NCBI GenBank assembly: GCA_910592005.1
Contig: CAJVPP010000040.1
Location: forward strand, 1-58,555
Direction of reading: 5' to 3'
Length of the DNA stretch: 58,555 nucleotides
Source of the DNA: Funneliformis mosseae
Lineage: Eukaryota > Glomeromycota > Glomeromycetes > Glomerales > Glomeraceae
In this document: in pieces, positions 11,925 to 24,143 of the stretch
Layout: every line of letters begins with the position of its first letter
Position numbering within the stretch: the stretch's first letter is position 1
The notes under the pieces: model-generated
What the model saw: only the letters and a program-made list of their open reading frames with translations
Databases searched by the model: none
What the model was told of the DNA's origin: nothing
Program-made: the position numbers and the translations under genes

Positions 11925-13270
11925 TTAAAAATAAGCAATTATAAACTTGAATAAACTATTTAGTATACCATATTTTGCTTGGGTCTCTCTTTTTGTTTTC
12001 TTATTTGCTGCAAACTGTTCCTTTAAATCATTCTCCATGGCAGCTGCTTGATATGCCAAATACATTAAATTATGTTTTCTCTTTTGTCCTTTTGTGGGTT
12101 TTAACTACATAATTTAAAGAACATCTTTTCAATTAACATTATCCCGAAATTTCTACAATAAATAATAATTTAAAAAGCGACACGTACTGCTATACCGCCT
12201 CCTACTTTGCCAGGTTTTGTTAATTCACCCATTTGAGCTTGCCATGCATCTGCCATTTGATCTGCTGCACTTATCTCTTTAATTATAATCGGTCCTTCTT
12301 TACCTCTTCTACCTCCTAATTGTTGAATCTATACAAAAATAAAGATAAAATAAATTTTTTTTTAAAAAAAAATGGTATACATATATATATATTTTAAGAT
12401 AACAAATTACCGCTTCGTCTTCTATTTGATAATCAGGCTGTGCTTGTTCACTATTTATTTGTAGTTGAGACTCATCATAATAATTTTCCGTATATGAATT
12501 TGTCCCAGTATCCCATTGATAATTATAATAATAATCATTTGTCGCAAAACTTTCTGCTGTCTCATTTGATTCACTTGATTCAATATTAGGTGATTCTGTT
12601 TTATCTAATTTAACTGTATTAGAGGATTCATTTGGTATTATATTCGTTATCTCAGCCCCTGTGATAAGGAATAAAAAAAAAAAAAAAAGTTGAAATAGAA
12701 AATAAAATTTATTTAACATCTATTTAAGGAGGAAAAATAAAATAATTTACCTAGAGGAAAGAATGATTCCGAAAACTTGTTGCTTTCAATTGTATCTTCA
12801 GTTTCATCTTCATTTATCTCTTTTCCTTTTATTTTGGAAAGAGGTTGTGATACATTAGAAGCTTTTTTTGCCATCACAGACTTTCGTTTGGTAAGCGTAT
12901 GAGGAACAAAACTTGTAGACACTGTCGTCGATTTAATAGTTGAGGAACTAACTGAATTACTTGTTGAAGTATTTTGTTTACTAGTAACTGATCTCTTTGG
13001 TGCCGGTAATATTGCAAATAATCCACTACCACCAGAGGAATTTGGTTTCGATTTTATTTGCTTTTCATCACTATCATTTTCATCATCGTTGTCAAAACTT
13101 GGTAAATCAACCATTATTTTAACAGGTCCATTCCTTTTGCTTTTTGGTGGTGGAAGTAATGAGGATAATAAAGGTTTTTTGGTGGTTGTCGTAGTTTCTG
13201 TCACATTATGAACGTTCGTTTCTTCATCACTGCTGGACGCATCTGACCCATAATCAGCAACAAGCGACAT
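11925..13270 (-). CDS. PRCC: PRCC-family protein (mitotic checkpoint regulator/splicing-associated)
   Basis: Four exons (13270-12751, 12658-12411, 12328-12188, 12104-11925) join in phase to 362 aa. The N-terminus (MSLVADYGSDASSSDEE) and the Ser/Pro-rich LLSSLLPPPKSK and GLFAILPAPK motifs are typical of PRCC proteins. The conserved C-terminal block is present: GRRGKEGPIIIKEISAADQ, then KGQKRKHNLMYLAYQAAAME, ending in KKTKRETQAKYG. Human PRCC is a nuclear protein linked to Mad2 and pre-mRNA splicing. The fungal role is inferred. The middle is low-complexity and acidic. The frame runs 11 residues past the usual QAKYGF end (LNSLFKFIIAYF), so either the protein has a short extra tail or a small splice was missed. 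Confidence 0.85.
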
Positions 13271-13568
13271 TTTGAATTTTTTTTTTTAAATTTGAAAATA
13301 GCCTAACTGGTGAGAAGCTTTTTATCCTACAACCTTTTTTCTCGGACAAAATCGATCGTCATTGACGGTCATGGAGGGACTTTCATGTGATTGGCCGATC
13401 CTAATCAATTGATTGGTACATTATTTATACAGTTTAGAGTACTTTTCAGAATATTGTGTTACTATTAGTAAAAGTAAAAAAAAATCTCATTTTTAATTTC
13501 AAAAGAGCGCTAAAACCCACCTTGTAAAATAATCAAAATTCTTGAGGTACTTTACTTAGGAGTGAAAT
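13271..13568. other. PRCC promoter region and left edge of decayed element
   Basis: This interval holds the PRCC upstream region and the left arm (13368-13396) of the inverted repeat pair that flanks the next locus. No coding exon is seen. Confidence 0.4.
13368..13396 (+). repeat. Left arm of imperfect 29-bp inverted repeat
   Basis: It pairs with the reverse complement of 16424-16452 at 24 of 29 positions, and all five differences are transitions. The shared inner end is ATGTGATTGGCC. The arms bracket the decayed RING-like gene, as terminal inverted repeats would, but no clean target duplication was found outside them. The inner end contains a CCAAT-box-like sequence, so shared promoter elements are an alternative. 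Confidence 0.5.
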
Positions 13569-16209
13569 ATGCCTATTATTGAACCATGTATTTGTCAGAA
13601 ACAGTCAACCCAATGGAGAAAGGTAACTGAAAATGTTTTTACCAAAAGTCAAACTAACAATACCTTGCCAAGTTATGTTCAAATAGGTGATATTATTTGT
13701 ATGAACTGTTATAACAGAATTATGGTAAACGTTTCAGCTGAATTTCAACAGCATGCTTAAGCTAGTAAAAATTGTGAGGCTGAGGAAATGGAGGAGATGA
13801 CCGTTGAGACTAATGAGACTGAGAATATTAATGCTATTCTATCCTTTTCTCAAGTAATAGCAATAATAATAAACATCTTATATAGGTGTGAAAAAAAAGA
13901 AAAGAAACTGCTATTATACTCATTCGATGAATTTAGAATAACTATGGAAGGGGAGGATGCAAGGTTAAAATCCTTTTTTGATGAGCTATATCTTTCAACT
14001 AATCCATTCTCAAAAAATAAGATTCACAGGCGCGGGTGAAAAGACAACTTTTATTTATTTGTTACTTTCTTTGTGGAATTCATAACAAGTTTATAAACTA
14101 TGCAAGGAGGGATTTAACAGTGTATTTAGATTCAACTGATACTTCTAACGCTACTATAGATACTCTTGCTGATTTAGGTATAGCTACAACATCTCATATG
14201 GTCACATAACTAAAGATGTTTCCCATAATTATTTTCAAATTTCAATTGAGTTGCAACTTAATTGCGCCATAAGGAAATTTAATTGCACCACAAGTTGCAA
14301 CTCAATTGCGCTATTTTTTTTAATTGCGGTGACCATCTTTACACACGACATAAGAATATTATATCCGAAGAACATGCTAGGACCGTTGATTCAGTACTTG
14401 CTGAGTATGTAGAGAATGCAATAGTATTAAATATTGATGATTACCACAGCATTTACACAAAATGGATGCCAAATACAAACTACCACATCTACTACTACAC
14501 ATTTGGCAACAGTCTTAATGAATCCAATCGCTATGCAAAGTGCAATTCTGAATACAAATATACACAACCTTGTACTTGTTTATGCTAAACTGATTAAAAC
14601 AAATATGGCAAATAAGTTCATGATGTTTTATGGTCTTTCACATGATCAGTGATGAGGTTTTACATGATTAATAATGATACGAAATTGGAGGAGTTAACTA
14701 TACACAGTTATAATATTAGGTTAAAGGAAAAGCGACATGTTCGATCAATGAAGGATGTGATTCTTGTAGATTTATAAGAGAACAATCTTCATTTGTTAAA
14801 TGCATATCTCAAGGCAATTGATGTTATCGTAAACATTCTATCTATGCTACAATATATTCAAAAAGGATATACCATTCCTATTGTCGCTGATTAACCTGAA
14901 CAGATTTATCTTAGAACAGCTATTTCACGCTATATATGCCATTATAATTTATCGAATATTACTAATAACATTTTGTCTTTTATTCTTATTATAGGTCCTC
15001 TGCATATTTCGTTAAATAGCTGAGAGTTAATTTCCTTCAGTATCAACCTTTTTTCAGCTATATACAAGTTTATTTTTAGAGAAAGAAAGCCACTTGCACA
15101 AAAGCCTAAACCATAATGTATCGATCTTCTTCTAGAAATTTCTCGCAGTACTTAGCAAGAAATTTCTACAGTTGTTGAAGTAAAATTCAGACCTTTGTGC
15201 AAAAATGCTGAATATCTTGCACTTAAAGACCTTCTTGATAACATACTTCCTCTTGTTTTGGATATATATGCCGTATTTTTTCGATCTGGTGATTTTGATG
15301 CTTACTTGAAATTTTGCTTTCGTGTTTGGACAGTATTTCTTAAATTTAATCGCAGAAATTATACTAAGACACTATTGATGTTCCTTTCTGATATTTTTTA
15401 TTAGAAATCGAACAATTATCCAATCCTAGAGGCTATCAAGGCTAAACTTCTAAAGTTTTTAGATTCAACCGTAGAAATATTTCATAATTTTTTACGTAGA
15501 AGTACACAAAAATATACAGATACGTAACAGATTATTAAATATGGGCATTATATTAATCATTTACGTTTAGATGATAATGAATTTAGAGAAAACTTTGCAT
15601 ACACATCTATATGGGTAGTCTACAAATATTCTGCAAGAGATATTACGGTTTTGATCAAAAAAATACTTGTTTTATTTTACAATGTTTTACAGAAATATAT
15701 ACACGTATATTTAATCATAACTCACTAATAATATTTCAATTACAGACTATCATAACCTCATCTTCAAAGAAAAAAAGCAAGAAAAAGTTGATGATACCAT
15801 TTCATTAACTGCAATAAAAATGTCAAAAGCACGATTATGTCACCTTCCATTGGGTTTTAGTACTTTATATAAACCAGATCCACTTTGCTATTGTGATGCA
15901 TCTAACTGTTCTGATTTTTCATTTATTAATATAGATCAAATTAAAATTTTAGCTTGCGGTCATACTTATCATATGTCTTGTTACAATAATAATGTGTCAA
16001 AATGTTTATATTGCTTATTATTTCTACAAAATGGTGTTGATGAACATGTTAAATCCTTATTAAACTGTTTACAACATTTTAATAAACAAGAAGTATAAGT
16101 TAGAGAGTCAGAAAATGATACTTTCTGTGATGATAATGATAAAACTGAACCAGTAGATTATGTAACATTAGCATTTGAACGGACATTGCAGAAATTTCAA
16201 TCACAATAA
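13569..16209 (+). pseudogene. Decayed member of an amplified Rhizophagus-type family with C-terminal RING-like finger
   Basis: The frame starts at the ATG at 13569 with a Cys-containing N-terminus (EPCICQKQSTQW) and passes through many stops and frameshifts. Recognisable segments are LDSTDTSNATIDTLADLG (about 14120), HNLVLVYAKLIKTNMANKF, GPLHISLNS, LLDNILPLVLDIYAVFFRSG (15225-15290) and a C-terminal Cys/His cluster (CYCDASNCSD, LACGHTYHMSCY, KCLYC; 15880-16020) resembling a RING finger, ending near 16209. From memory this matches a highly amplified family of long proteins in R. irregularis. That assignment is unverified. Several stops sit where that family has Trp (14892-14894, 15114-15116, 15402-15404). 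I infer an inactivated repeat copy with no current function. Confidence 0.6.
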
Positions 16210-16423
16210 AATTTTAATGTTTAATTTTTATTTTAATAATTAAAACTACTATATAAATTATTGTATAATATTAATAAATTAAATCATATTTGATTGAAAA
16301 TTAAATTATAATCTTTAAAATAGGCGTAATTTAATTTTTAAAAAATGAATTAAGTTTATATAATAATATCATATAACATATATAAATATTTATAATACAA
16401 TGCAAAATTCATGTAACCTGACT

Positions 16424-16452
16424 GGCCAATCACATAAAAGTCTTCCTATGAC
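16424..16452 (-). repeat. Right arm of imperfect 29-bp inverted repeat
   Basis: This is the partner of 13368-13396. Together the arms delimit a locus of about 3.1 kb containing the decayed RING-like gene. Confidence 0.5.
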
Positions 16453-16790
16453 ATTGACGGTCAATTTCATAAATATACATTCATATTTTTTCATGTGGAT
16501 TGGTATGTGTCAGATAATAAAATTTTCTTGACAAATTTGCGAGATTGCGCGGTCTCAGAAAACACATAACTTGTTTCTTTTGAATATAAATCATAAATAT
16601 TACTAGGAATAGTATTACACAATTTCGCGATAATGGTATGGTATTGATATGGTATTTTTTCAGATCTAATAATACAATATATTATTTAATACAATATTAG
16701 CGCAGTATTTCTTAAAAATAGTTATTATGCAATTTTTAGACTATCTTAACAATCGCTTTCATGTAACTTTGGTTAAAATCATTCCACAGT

Positions 16791-19305
16791 TAGGGATGGA
16801 AAATTAACGGTTAATTAAAATTTGGTTAATTAACTAGTTAATTAACCGTTAATTAACCGTAATATAAATTTTAAAGATTTTATATAAAAAAATTTTTTTA
16901 ATTTTTTATTTATTGTTATTACAATATTTCTTATTAAACAGAAATTTATTATTTCAAATAGCTATATATTGATATTGTTACAATAAATTTATTACATTTG
17001 ATTCAAATCCGAAAATACTATCATCAAAATTCAATAAATCATTGTCATTATCATTACCTCTTTCATTGCCTCCTTCATTATTATCCTCTTTATTCTTTGT
17101 GAATTTCTTGCCTTTATTATATAACTTTATTTTTTGAACTCATCATACATCTGAAGATTTCTATAAATATAAACTAACTTTTTAACGTGATCATTACGTA
17201 ATCGATTTCAGATTTTGCTATAAATAAATCTAAAAGTAGAAAATTTTCTCTCTGTAGCTGCTGATGATGTAGGAATTAAAAAATTTTTGATAACCAATTG
17301 CTGAAGCTCACAGCTTGGCCATGATTACCACCACATAGAAGGACTAAAAGTAGATAATAACATCCAAATTATTTCATTATTATATAATGAAGCTTTTTGA
17401 TGAAATTTTACTAGCTCAATAAACAATGTTACAGATTTTTCCTGATCAAACAATTTGTTAATAAATGCTGTAAATTCAGAATATCCAGTTGCCTCTAAAT
17501 CTGTATTCCTACTTTCTTCTAAAAAACATGGATCTAACATATAAGCAGCTATCATAATAGGATGATATACATACTCCCATCTTTTTTGAATAAATTGCTG
17601 AATATTTTTAGATAAATACCATGAAACTTTACAAAATTATTCTATTAATTTGCTATAATATAAATAAATTGTTGAAAGAATAGATGTATCTGATTCAAAA
17701 GACTTTAATGCTACAACTATTAGTTCTAAAATATTAATTATTAAATCTATCATTTGTCAAAATTTATCTGATAATATATTATTTCTCATTATTTGATCCA
17801 TTTTTTGACAAATCAAAGGATTCATCAATGATTGTTCAAGAGCAATTCTTGATTTTTTAAGTGATTGAAAACAGATAAGATGTGTACTCCATTGTGTAAG
17901 TACTGGTAAAACTAATGTAATCTTCTTGTTATAATTTTCTAATTGAATATGTTTTAATTTTACTGCTACTTGTAGATGAGATCTAAAATAGATTACTATT
18001 GATTTTGCATTATTAACTATAGCTTTAATTTCATCAAAACATAAAATATCTTTAATTAAAAGATTAATAATATGAGAATTACACCTAAGACAAACAATAT
18101 TAGGATATTTTTCTTCAATATTTCTCCATGCTGCTTTTATTACATTAGTTATATCTATAATGACTGCTGAAAACTTTTGGATACCAATAATATTCATTTG
18201 TTGAATTATTTGATCTGCAATCCATTCTGCTGTATGAGATTCTTCACCTGAAAAAGTTGCATTAAAAAAAAATAGTTTTGGAGTACAAATAATAAAACTA
18301 TATACTGAATCTTTATTAATGTTAGACCAGCCATCAGAAACTATACAAAGAGTTGTTGCTTTTGAAATTTGTTCATTTGCTTGTATCTTTACATCTTCAT
18401 AAATCTCATCCAATAATTCATTAGCAATCTTCTTTCTATTTGGAAGTTTAAAAGATGATCAAAGATATTTAAAAAATTGAATAATAAAAGGATTATCAAC
18501 AAAGGTAAATGATACTTCAGCTGAATATAATGCTTGAGCTAGTAAAAATTCAAGAGATTCCTGTTCTTCTTCCTTCATATTATCAATAAAATTATCTAAT
18601 TTAATTTGTTTTTTAGATCTATTTTTTTTAATAAGAGGTGTATTTGTATTAGTTAAAGGATGTTCTATAATATTAAAGGGTATAGGATTTTGTATTGGAA
18701 TAGTTTTTTGTAATTTAGTATTACTTGGTGTATTTAAACACTCATTAAGATGAGTTTGCATTCTTAAAGAAACAGCTCTATTGAAAACTTTAGAACAATA
18801 ATTACATTTTACAGAAGGATGTAAACTTGGTTTAATCTCATTATTTTCTATTGAACTTTGTGTAATAATTGTCCAATGGTTCCAAATAGTTCCCTTCTTT
18901 TTTACCATTTTGAATAAAAAAAACCAAAGAAATTATTGAAAATGTACTTCAAAAAGTGTTGACTTTATTTATAAATCAAATATTTGATAAGTTGAAAATA
19001 ATAAGAACAAGGAGAACAAGGAATACAAGCAAAGCTATTTAACGTGATTTTAGGTTTTACATATTAAAAAGGTTAAAAAAGGAAAATTTATATATTTAAA
19101 ATTAAACTTTCAATAAATATTAACGTTAACGTTAAACGAAAAAAAAGATGATCTATTATTTATATTAATCTATAAATTTTATTAGTCAATTTTTCTTTGA
19201 TTTGATTGGTCAATTCAAAATTAATAAAAATGGTTAATTATCCCTCAGTTAATTAACGGTTAATTAATCATGTTAATTAATTATGTTAATTAATGCCCAT
19301 CCCTA
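16791..19305. mobile_element. hAT DNA transposon, complete but inactive (2,515 bp)
   Basis: The ends are inverted: TAGGGATGG at 16791 and its complement CCATCCCTA ending at 19305. Both ends have subterminal copies of GGTTAATTAA-type repeats. The 8 bp outside are TCCACAGT (16783-16790) and TTTACAGT (19306-19313), a hAT-sized target duplication in which the copies differ only by two C/T changes. The inside carries a minus-strand BED-finger transposase with premature stops. The insertion is therefore defined at base level, but the element cannot make its own transposase. Confidence 0.88.
17205..18908 (-). pseudogene. hAT transposase with BED zinc finger, broken by stops
   Basis: Starting at the ATG at 18908 the frame reads a BED-type finger (IWNHWTIITQ, then SVKCNYCSKVFNRA with a downstream H...C pair). 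After a TGA at 18459-18461 it reads a hAT catalytic core: LCIVSDGWSNINKDSVYSF, then VIIDITNVIKAAW, CLRCNSHIINLLIKDIL and VLTQWSTHLICFQSL. After a TGA at 17757-17759 the C-terminal part follows (HPIMIAAYMLDPCFLEES, then AVSFSNWLSKIF). The first stop falls in a position where hAT proteins usually carry Arg before Pro-Ser. The second falls where Trp is usual. The coding order is intact, so this is a relatively young inactivated copy. Confidence 0.85.
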
Positions 19306-19518
19306 TTTACAGTAGTTATCTGCATGATTTTAAGCCACATCTAATATATATAATCATTTAATATGTAATGATTTGTCTTTTGCGCTTCTGCCACTTTTCT
19401 CTTCACGTAATTGCAATAATGTAATTAAGAAGGTATATAATACCATGATCTCTAGAGACCTGAATCCCAAAAAAATAAAAAGCTTTTTACAATGTGTACT
19501 GACAAGTAACTTTGAGTC

Positions 19519-20058
19519 TTGATCGATAACCGTAAAAAAAATAACAAAATGTTTCATAAACTAGCTGGGAATGGAAAGAGAATTTACTGGAAGAAAGTCT
19601 CCATAAAGATCAACCTTCAGTTTAGAACATCTTATACTGATGTGCGTTGTAGAGAAAAGTTTGAGAGTCTTAAACGGGATTGTAAAGTATATAGAAATCC
19701 TTCTGAAATCTCTGAAACCTCAGCTATGCACAACACCTGATGCTAGACTAATTTATCTTTTCTATTTAGCGTATGGAAGCATACATTGATGGTAAAGCCA
19801 ATGGAAAAAGGACTAAAAATGGTCTCAAGTATTATAAAGAATTCAAAGAACAGTTCTGAAAAATACCAGGTAAAGATTAGTTGATTAGAGAAAGGAATAT
19901 TTATGAGAAGATATACTAATTCCTAATACTTTATTTCACTATAGTGACTGACTATGATCAGCTCTATAAACAAAATATTACAAGAAGACATCAAACCCAT
20001 CACCGCCATATGAAGAAAATGGAGGTTCTACTTTACAAATACCATCACTACACTTGTA
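19519..20058 (+). pseudogene. Myb/SANT-like DNA-binding protein fragment
   Basis: The segment GNGKRIYWKKVSIKI...DVRCREKFESLKRDC resembles a Myb/SANT-like trihelix with its spaced aromatic residues and a Cys-Arg-x-Lys third helix. A second segment in another frame, starting near 19773, continues MEAYIDGKANGKRTKNGLKY. Stops and frame changes separate the pieces. It lies just outside the right end of the hAT element. It may derive from a regulator-like gene family or the DNA-binding partner of a transposon. The exact family is not recognised. Confidence 0.35.
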
Positions 20059-20190
20059 ATGATAGGAATAATTATATCTAACTATTAGTATTTTCGCTGT
20101 AGTTATTTTATATTGCTAGAAATCACCCAATACTTGTATAATGTGAATACCAATTATAATAAAAATAATATCATTATTTTTGAAAGAAAA

Positions 20191-20382
20191 TTAACTGAGA
20201 GGCACTTTGCATGAATTAGCTTGAGTACTTTTTTCATTGCGCTTCTGCCTCACCTCTATCTCTTTCTGCAGGTTCAATGATGTGTCAAATCTTAGCTGAA
20301 TTGCAAAAGGATCATCCTCAGACCTACTGAAATCAAATACAACAAACTCACCCTTTTTGCGGAGATAGCTATTAATGATCAT
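20191..20382 (-). pseudogene. Short ORF fragment (63 aa), unrecognised
   Basis: The translated stretch (INSYLRKKGEFVVFDFSRSE, then a charged QKEIEVRQKRNEKSTQ tail) has protein-like composition, but there is no partner exon and no recognised family. It lies in the decayed region between the Myb-like fragment and the next pseudogene. Confidence 0.2.
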
Positions 20383-20734
20383 TGATGCATTTTTTACATC
20401 ATCTATATAGCATTTAATGATCTTGAAAATATCTTGAGAACTTTGTAAAATTCAAACACAGAGTATTTATTGCTACTATGAATTTGGTCATGTGCTTCAA
20501 ATTCAATTCAAGATACGTTAATTCAAATAAACTAAATGAATCTACAAATATAAATTTTATGTTATTACATGATGTAATTTTAGCTTTAAGCGGATACATG
20601 TATTGTATATTTGCAATTTTCTTATTTTAATAAAAATATATTTTTAGAAAAATAATCTCTACTTTTTTTTTGCATTAAAGATTTATTAAAGCACAGCTAT
20701 GCTAGAAAGTAATAAAAATTAAAAATTAATTAAA

Positions 20735-22533
20735 AGCTAATATAGTATAATTTGACTTTTTTCGAGGAGAAGTTTGATAGTCTAGAAAATCATTTTCAGA
20801 TCCTGACCTCTTTGCTCTGCTTATTTCTTAAAGCTTCTTTCAAATTATTGCATTTTTAATTTAATAGTCCTATATTTTGTTTAATACGAAGCTAGAGAAA
20901 ATAATAGAATCATAAGAATAAGCAGATAATTTATTTTAGAAATGTCTTTAAACTTACCTTGGCAACAAGGACTTCATGAATTAAAAATATTAGATCTTCT
21001 GCATCTAATAATGATCATGGTATCCTGTATAAATGATTTTTCCGAAATTGACATATATAACCTGCTGGGAGGTCCATAATGATTTGTTGCAAATATTGCG
21101 CTTGATAAATTAATAAGTTGGACTATATTATAAAAAAATGTTTCTTACCCAAATGTAGAAATCCAACAATTTCTAAATGCTGGGATTTTACGAAATCCAT
21201 TCCAAGCTTGTTGACCTTCTGTTTCATCATGTCTTTCATTACCTTTGGCATTTTTAGCTCACCATCTGATAAGTATTTCGTTCTACTTTTCCCGTAAAAA
21301 GTTTTCCCTCTTCATTAACAGCATATTCTTTGATCGATGCAAGCTCTCGCAAAATTTCATCACACTTTCTGCTAATTTTAGACCTTATTTCTGCACTTTC
21401 TCTCGCTTTATTTTTTCATTTTGACGATGCATGTGAGCATCCTTCCCCCCTGAAAAATTGATCATAACGTAATTATACTGATAAGTGAAAATTCAAAAAA
21501 ATACATTAAATAACTTACCGGATAAACTCAACTGTGTATAAATCAATAAGGTATGAGTCAATGATTATATTCCATATATTAGAGTTTAACCACCCTTCCA
21601 AGTGTGTTTGAGTAAAATCTCCAGATCTCAGTTCATATCTAGGCAGGCTGACAACAGAAAATAGATAAATACAAGTCACAATTATCATTAAGAATATGAT
21701 TTATTACTCACAGGTTAGCGAAAACTTGATAGACATATTGATAATCAAAGTGATTTTTAGGATCATATGGAGTTATGTCTATCCCTGCATTAATTTTATC
21801 CCGCATCTTTGAAATATCAGTCTATATAATGGAAAGGATGTTATTACAGTATTGAATACAACATTCTCATTGTACTTGCAAGAAAGATGATACTCACTTC
21901 ATTAAATGTAATAAGATATTCCATTAGTCTATCCTCTAATTCAGGATTATTCATAATATTGTATGTCTTGATATATTCTTGATCTTTTTTATCAAACAAT
22001 TTCATTATAGTCTCGTTTTTGATATCAAGAATAAAACTGTGTGATGGACTTGTAAAAATATTAGATTAGCAGATCATAGCTTATGACAATAGATACTTTT
22101 AAACTTAACACTACCATTCATAAGGGAGATCCTTTGTGTAATTAAAAATAATATCTTCAACATAACTTTCGGATGGAAGCTTTCATTTCATATTATTGCA
22201 CATTGCGAGATAGTTTTTTTGAAAATCTTGAAATTGACGATTATCCATACCACCATTGCTGACTTTAGACAAACTCTGAAGTTTCCTAATTATTGACTTC
22301 GCCTTTTTTGTGATAAGTTTTGTGGTGTACGAGTTATTACGCATGTCTATCGCCTTGTTTATTACTTCTTGTTTGATAAACGAGTAATCTTTTTCATCAA
22401 ATTTTATGTGAGATTCTTCAAGATATTGCAGGGTATACTTGAGCTCCCAATTCTTGCAGTCCTTGATGCAATTATCGAATGATTTGATGATAGCATTTTT
22501 AAGAGCGGTACGAGTCATCGTGTCCGTTGTCAA
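20735..22533 (-). pseudogene. Broken multi-exon member of a large Mucoromycota hypothetical family
   Basis: Spliced reading on the minus strand gives MTTDTMTRTALKNAIIKSFD (ATG at 22533). Later exons contain LPRYELRSGDFTQTHLEGWL and WNIIIDSYLIDLYTVEFIR, then a GGEGCSHASSK segment, KEYAVNEEGK, LKMPKVMKDMM, LEIVGFLHLG and QIIMDLPAGYICQFRKNHLY, ending near NDFLDYQTSPRKK (about 20790). From memory, the order GEx2S-ASS-R-KN, E-x-GK, LPK-xx-KDM, VGF-x-H, DLPAGY characterises a very large uncharacterised family in Mucoromycota. That assignment is unverified. Inactivating changes are visible: TGA at 21416-21418 and 21015-21017 (both fit CGA to TGA) and a one-base frameshift at the T-run after EEGKLF (near 21301). 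Confidence 0.55.
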
Positions 22534-23797
22534 AGGAATATGAGATGTGAGCTATTAAAAATCTTGATAGGAATGTAGTATTGTGTATGACGTTACGTGT
22601 GGTAACGAAGTCATGTGGTATTCAATTTGACCATGTATTAATTAGCCGTATTGTAATATTTTTTTTCAGAATGATGAGAACATCTGACAGCAAGACAAAC
22701 CACATATGACATCATAAAAAGCCAGAGAATAGGAACATGTCAAAAAATAATAATTAAATAGAACAAATTAAGGTATTGTTAAAGTAATGCAAACATTATC
22801 ATTGTTGTTAATATGATTATTAAATAGCTTAACCTTGTAGAGTATTTTTTTAACCATGTGGAAGAGCGGTGTATCAGCGCTGGTGCACTGTAAGGCCAAG
22901 AATCCAAGCAAGTTCTTTCCTTGCCTATGGGTATGCTGTGACATATGCCGATTTTTTGTGCGTCTTCCACAAGATAACATATTCACCTTGTTGAAACATC
23001 GCCTTATCCCTTTGATTAGAGGTGATATTTCCTTGTTAATGCAAGTTTAAATGACAGAGGTGTGCGCGCACTATCTGAATGCTCAGTATCAAGAACACTT
23101 TTTGGTAGTTATTTTATGGGTGCTTTCAGCATGCCAGTCACTGTAGTGTCACTTTAGTCGAATATGTTATCCTGATCTTAGTATTCTTTGTTGCATAAGA
23201 TAAGTATATATATTACCCGCTTACTAATTGTTCGCCCGTGATATTTTATATTGATATTTTATCAGAAACACTATCGGAGTTGAATTTTTCGTGAAAATAT
23301 CAATATGACATAATTACCATAATATTTCAAATGAAAATCGTATCGCAAAATATTTAATATATTTTATTTAATAAGCTTGACATAGAAAAAAGCATTTTTT
23401 TAAAATATTACATTATTATAAGCATAAAAAAGTAAAAGTTAACATTTGAAAGTGACAATTATTAAACATCAGAACCTTACCTTTACTACTATTATTGAAA
23501 GGCATATTAATTGGTAAATCTTGTGATTCAAAATTTATAATTTGTAATGGTTTCTTATTTTAATCTTGAATTTGTTGCTCAAGAATAAAATTTCCTTTTT
23601 AAGTCAATATTTTTGGATGTTTTAGGTTGTAAACATATTAAATTTTACACAGTCTTCTTTGATCTCATTTAAAAAAATTGTAAAAAAAAATTATTTATGG
23701 ATGTAAAAAAACAGTGCTTTTTACGTCACAATAACATGTGACTTACATAATTCATGTGATTTTTCTTATCACAGGCATTAGTAATCGGAAAATATAA
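22534..23797. other. No gene recognised
   Basis: About 1.3 kb between the broken multi-exon gene and a fold-back element. Short ORFs occur on both strands around 22770-23050, but they overlap each other antisense, lack recognisable motifs and are probably chance. Confidence 0.45.
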
Positions 23798-23887
23798 TAG
23801 TTATTTACCGCTCAATCGCTGACATCATCAGGGTCACGGCTGCGCTGTGACACCTGATGATATCTCTGATTTTGCGGTAAATAACTA
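23798..23887. repeat. Fold-back (MITE-like) hairpin of 90 bp
   Basis: Outer arms TAGTTATTTACCGC (23798-23811) and GCGGTAAATAACTA (23874-23887) are perfect inverted repeats. Inner arms ATCATCAGGGTCAC (23824-23837) and GTGACACCTGATGAT (23847-23861) pair with one bulged base. The interior is clearly GC-richer than its surroundings. It may be a miniature inverted-repeat element or encode a structured RNA. Confidence 0.7.
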
Positions 23888-24143
23888 ATACTTATAATCT
23901 TTGTTTGTGAAAATCTGGTATATTAAAGCAATCTCATATCATTTCAGTAAAGCGATTCCTGAAATATATTTGATGAATCATCATATTAATGCGATTATTC
24001 ACATCGGACTTTTATTTTTATATATTCAGATAAATAAAATTATAGCCAAAATAATAGTAAATCGCAGTTATTGCACAAAATGTAGTTAAAGTTTCGAGTT
24101 TACTCAATAAGACCTAATTTACGAAGATGCTCTGGAATAACTA

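Noticed and set aside
22768..23050. Small genes on either strand (72, 63 and 64 codons)
   Set aside because: The ORFs overlap antisense, have no motif, no supported introns and no conserved-looking composition.
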